A DNA stretch of 64,000 nucleotides from Hyphomicrobiales bacterium. GTDB taxonomy: Bacteria > Pseudomonadota > Alphaproteobacteria > Rhizobiales > Rhizobiaceae. A program made the position numbers and the translations under genes. Below are positions 61,699 through 64,000 of this stretch, piece after piece. The first letter of the stretch is position 1. Every line of letters begins with the position of its first letter. The notes under the pieces were generated by a model. The model ran no database searches. It was not told the DNA's origin and saw only the letters and a list, made by a program, of their open reading frames with translations. The stretch covers positions 124,001-188,000 of the forward strand of contig UCIV01000010.1 of NCBI GenBank assembly GCA_900472575.1, given 5' to 3'.

Positions 61699-62268
61699 TC
61701 AGGAGGGCTGCTTGGTGGACACTGCCATATCGAAGACGGAAAGTGCGCAATCACGGGCAATGAGTACGGCACTCGGGTCGCGTCCGACTGCCACGGTAGC
61801 CAGCGCGCCTTCGTAAAGAAGGGAAAGATGGGCGGACGCCTGTTGAGATCCGCTGTTGGCCTTTGACATAATGGCAGAGAATATGTCCCGAACCATTGTT
61901 TTGTGAGTTCGAGCTACAGAGACGACACGTTCGGAATCGCCGTGTTCCGCGACTGCCAACGCAAATGCGCACCCGCGAAACTCCGGGCTGTCTGCCTTTT
62001 CGTGCAAGCGTTCGAAGATCAGCTTTATCTTGTCTCTTGGGGCCATCGCCGCTTCGGTGACGTCTTCGAGAGATCGGATAACTCGATCGTGGCGGGCCTG
62101 AAGGTAGGCTGCGACCAGATGGTCCTTGGAAGGGAAGTGCCGATAAAGCGTCGCCTTGGCGACATTCGCTTCTTCTATGATGCGGTCAATTCCCACCGCT
62201 CGAATGCCTTCTTTATAGAAAAGTGCTCCGGCAGCAGTGAGGATCTGGTCAGGTATGGCTTCTCTCAT
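61699..62268 (-). CDS. TetR-family transcriptional regulator
   Basis: 189 residues: N-terminal helix-turn-helix (AVGIDRIIEEANVAKATLYRHFPSKDHLVAAYL, about residues 23-55) and an all-helical ligand domain. It is the first gene of the minus-strand set and lies 15 bases upstream of the isomerase gene, so it is probably autoregulated with it. An exact 10-bp palindrome and a near copy of it lie in its promoter region. Confidence 0.92.
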   Translation of the reverse strand: MREAIPDQILTAAGALFYKEGIRAVGIDRIIEEANVAKATLYRHFPSKDHLVAAYLQARHDRVIRSLEDVTEAAMAPRDKIKLIFERLHEKADSPEFRGCAFALAVAEHGDSERVVSVARTHKTMVRDIFSAIMSKANSGSQQASAHLSLLYEGALATVAVGRDPSAVLIARDCALSVFDMAVSTKQPS

Positions 62269-62310
62269 CGCATCGCTTTAAATTTTGGGCCTATTACTTC
62301 GATGATCCAT

Positions 62311-62345
62311 AGACGGTCCCAAATCGACGGAAGCAAGACCGGTCT
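62311..62345. promoter_or_regulatory. TetR operator-like palindromes
   Basis: AGACCGGTCT (62336-62345) is a perfect 10-bp palindrome of the type bound by many TetR proteins; a second imperfect site, AGACGGTC, lies at 62311-62318. Both are within 80 bases upstream of the TetR start at 62268. Binding is inferred. Confidence 0.6.
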
Positions 62346-62472
62346 GTCTCTCGTTGCTGGAGTTGTCAACGATTGACGGGATTACGTCAAGCGGCCCGCA
62401 GCCCTCTCACGCATGAAGTGGCAGAAAATCGCATATGATCTTGATGTATTGTAGGATTTATTCAATATCCTG

Positions 62473-63279
62473 TTATGGCTTTGGCTGCTGAAAAACCATA
62501 CTTGCTTGTCGAAGTGCTTCAGTCATTTCTATTCGTGCCGCGCCGATAAGGTGTGCCATGGCATGGTGCGCTGCCTCGGGTCGTCGCATGCGAATGGCCT
62601 CCAATACAACCTGATGACTCAAGATCGCCTGTTCGTGTGATTGGCTGGCACGGTTGGTGAGCCGGAAGCTCGCGAGCAGCGCTGCCTGGATGGCGCTTGC
62701 GAACTGCCGGTAGACCCAGTTTCCGCTAGCATTGATGATTGCGGTATGGAATTCCAGATCGGCCCGACTCCAGGCCTCTGTATCTCGGGAGTTGGCCTCG
62801 ACCATGTCCTCGAATGCTTTTGAAATCTGGTAGAGCTGGCGCGCGTTGGCATTGGCGGCCGCTTGCGCGGCTGCTGCAGGTTCTAACAGTTGTCTAGCGT
62901 CGATCAGCGAGGAATAAAAGGCGTCGTCAGCTCCGACCGACAGTATGACCTCAAGGACGATCGGATCAAGATAGTTCCAGTTTTCCTTCGGCAGGATGGT
63001 AGTGCCGGCTCTTGTTCGCGATCGAACCATGCCGAGGGCAGAGAGATATTGCATGGCTTCCCGCAGGCTGGTGCGGCTGACGCCAAAACGTTCGGTAAGC
63101 TCGGCCTCGTTAGGCAGGGTGGAGTTTTCGGCAAACGCCCCCGATACGATCATTTCGATAAGACAGTGAAGCAGCGCTTCTCGGACAGTTCGTTTTCCGC
63201 GCTGTGCGATCGGTTCGCCGTCCTCTGTCAGCACCCGTGTCATCGAAGCGTTTCTCAGCAGAGAGCCCTCTTTTGTCAT
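62473..63279 (-). CDS. FCD-domain GntR-family regulator divergent from galactonate dehydratase
   Basis: 268 residues from the ATG at 63279 (GGAGAG upstream); a TTG at 63321 would add 14 residues. The winged helix (LPNEAELTERFGVSRTSLREAMQYLSALGMV, near residues 53-83) and FCD domain (ADLEFHTAIINASGN, SHEQAILSHQVVLEAI with the metal-binding Asp/His) are complete. DgoR-like regulators of galactonate use belong to this family, and the divergent dehydratase makes such a role likely. Confidence 0.92.
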   Translation of the reverse strand: MTKEGSLLRNASMTRVLTEDGEPIAQRGKRTVREALLHCLIEMIVSGAFAENSTLPNEAELTERFGVSRTSLREAMQYLSALGMVRSRTRAGTTILPKENWNYLDPIVLEVILSVGADDAFYSSLIDARQLLEPAAAAQAAANANARQLYQISKAFEDMVEANSRDTEAWSRADLEFHTAIINASGNWVYRQFASAIQAALLASFRLTNRASQSHEQAILSHQVVLEAIRMRRPEAAHHAMAHLIGAARIEMTEALRQASMVFQQPKP

Positions 63280-63319
63280 TGCTCGATCTCTCTCCTGCGG
63301 GGTGCCGTTTGTCGTTTGC

Positions 63320-63408
63320 AATTCATAGTATGGAACGATCTTATTTTTGGATCAAATCCAGAAATAAATCATATTTATATTGACATCCATCCTATGAATT
63401 TTAATCCT
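63320..63408. promoter_or_regulatory. Divergent promoters with mirrored operator sites
   Basis: AATTCATAGTATGG (63320-63333) and CCATCCTATGAATT (63387-63400) form an inverted pair with one mismatch. On the minus strand a TTGATC -35 (63355-63350), 17-base spacer and CATACT -10 (63332-63327) lead to the regulator gene; the -10 overlaps the first site. On the plus strand TTGACA (63380-63385) leads to the dehydratase gene and the second site overlaps its spacer. Repression of both by the FCD protein is inferred. Confidence 0.6.
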
Positions 63409-63521
63409 TGTCAGCGAGGATTAGATCGCCTGGTGCCGACCGTTTCTGGAGCAAAAGGAACACCATAGTCCGCGCTATAGTCGGCAATGCAGCCGCACGA
63501 CTTCATATTTGGAGCACTTTG

Positions 63522-64000
63522 ATGAAGATTACCAAGCTTACCACCTACATCGTCCCGCCGCGCTGGCTGTTTTTGAAGATCGAGACTGACGAAGGCATCG
63601 TCGGTTGGGGTGAGCCGGTGGTCGAGGGCAGAGCACTGACGGTCGAGGCCGCCGTGCATGAGATGTCCGATTACCTGATCGGCAAGGACCCGTTTCTGAT
63701 CGAGGATCACTGGACTGTTCTTTATCGCGGCGGGTTCTATCGGGGAGGGGCCGTTCACATGTCGGCGCTCGCCGGCATCGACCAGGCGCTCTGGGACATC
63801 AAGGGCAAGGCGTTGGGCCAGCCGGTCCATTCGCTCCTGGGCGGCCAGGTAAGGGATCGGATCAAAGTCTATTCTTGGATCGGCGGCGACCGCCCGTCGG
63901 ATGTCGCCAACAATGCAAAGGACGTGGTTGCCCGCGGGTTCAAGGCCATCAAGCTCAACGGCTGCGAGGAAATGCAGATCGTCGATACAAATGAAAAGGT
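63522..64000 (+). CDS. dgoD: D-galactonate dehydratase-like enolase-superfamily enzyme (3' truncated)
   Basis: 159 residues are visible and the frame is open at the window end. The sequence [20 protein letters not shown], the WGEPVVEG block, [10 protein letters not shown] and [24 protein letters not shown] are those of DgoD in the mandelate racemase/muconate lactonizing group. It would dehydrate D-galactonate to 2-keto-3-deoxygalactonate. The catalytic Lys/Asp/Glu residues lie partly beyond the end. The ATG follows GGAGCACTTTG and lies downstream of a promoter with operator-like repeats. Confidence 0.9.
   Translation, partial: MKITKLTTYIVPPRWLFLKIETDEGIVGWGEPVVEGRALTVEAAVHEMSDYLIGKDPFLIEDHWTVLYRGGFYRGGAVHMSALAGIDQALWDIKGKALGQPVHSLLGGQVRDRIKVYSWIGGDRPSDVANNAKDVVARGFKAIKLNGCEEMQIVDTNEK

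Overview
This window is GC-rich (roughly 60%) DNA from an alphaproteobacterium, most likely a rhizobial/agrobacterial member of the Hyphomicrobiales. That placement rests on the gene content: many family-5 and amino-acid ABC importers, FCD-type GntR, IclR and TetR regulators, and clusters whose protein families I associate with Agrobacterium (Avi_7169/Avi_7170). I saw no rRNA, tRNA, CRISPR array, insertion sequence, phage or conjugation gene. It reads as an accessory 'metabolic' replicon region made of one nutrient-import and catabolism module after another.

Region by region: (1) 1-7094, a plus-strand operon (first gene cut by the window edge): family-5 binding protein, two ATPases, two permeases, a glycerophosphodiester phosphodiesterase and a TIM-barrel isomerase, closed by a terminator hairpin. 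This gene set resembles the agrocinopine (acc) operon of Ti plasmids. (2) 7139-13846, unlinked genes: a GMC oxidoreductase, a small secreted protein, an HtrA-like protein whose catalytic triad is lost, glycerate kinase, a DUF2026-like protein, a cold-shock protein and a zinc/J-domain protein. (3) 13954-22296, minus strand: HutC-type regulator (no canonical start codon), binding protein, two permeases, fused double ATPase, luciferase-like monooxygenase and two AhpD/CMD-type proteins, matching the uncharacterised KPN_01854-01858/Avi_7169-7170 system. (4) 22798-32659: an FCD regulator facing RidA, a polar amino-acid ABC importer, hydantoinase A/B and an aminotransferase, probably a route for importing and opening a cyclic amide. 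(5) 32840-41761: CoA-transferase A/B, a bicupin, HpcH/HpaI aldolase, thiolase, NAD(P)H:quinone reductase-like protein, MFS carrier and a DUF6282-like hydrolase, minus strand, facing an IclR regulator.

(6) 42032-43849: small conserved-looking proteins and an RBBP9/YdeN-like hydrolase. (7) 43887-62345, minus strand: an organosulfur-scavenging island with SfnB-like flavoprotein, 2-hydroxyacid dehydrogenase, MsuE-like FMN reductase, acyl-CoA-dehydrogenase-fold monooxygenase, SsuD/MsuD-like monooxygenase, then a second, diverged copy of the region-3 core (LLM monooxygenase, fused ATPase, two permeases, binding protein). Upstream lie a cytoplasmic BisC-type molybdoenzyme, a GlcD-type FAD oxidase, mercaptopyruvate sulfurtransferase, a DsbA-fold isomerase and a TetR regulator. 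(8) 62473-64000: an FCD regulator divergent from a galactonate dehydratase gene cut by the window end.

The most interesting signals are a conserved ~20-bp element upstream of three separate transcription units of regions 3 and 7, a 20-codon Cys-containing leader ORF downstream of one of them, and the duplicated LLM/transporter core, which together suggest a sulfur-responsive regulon.
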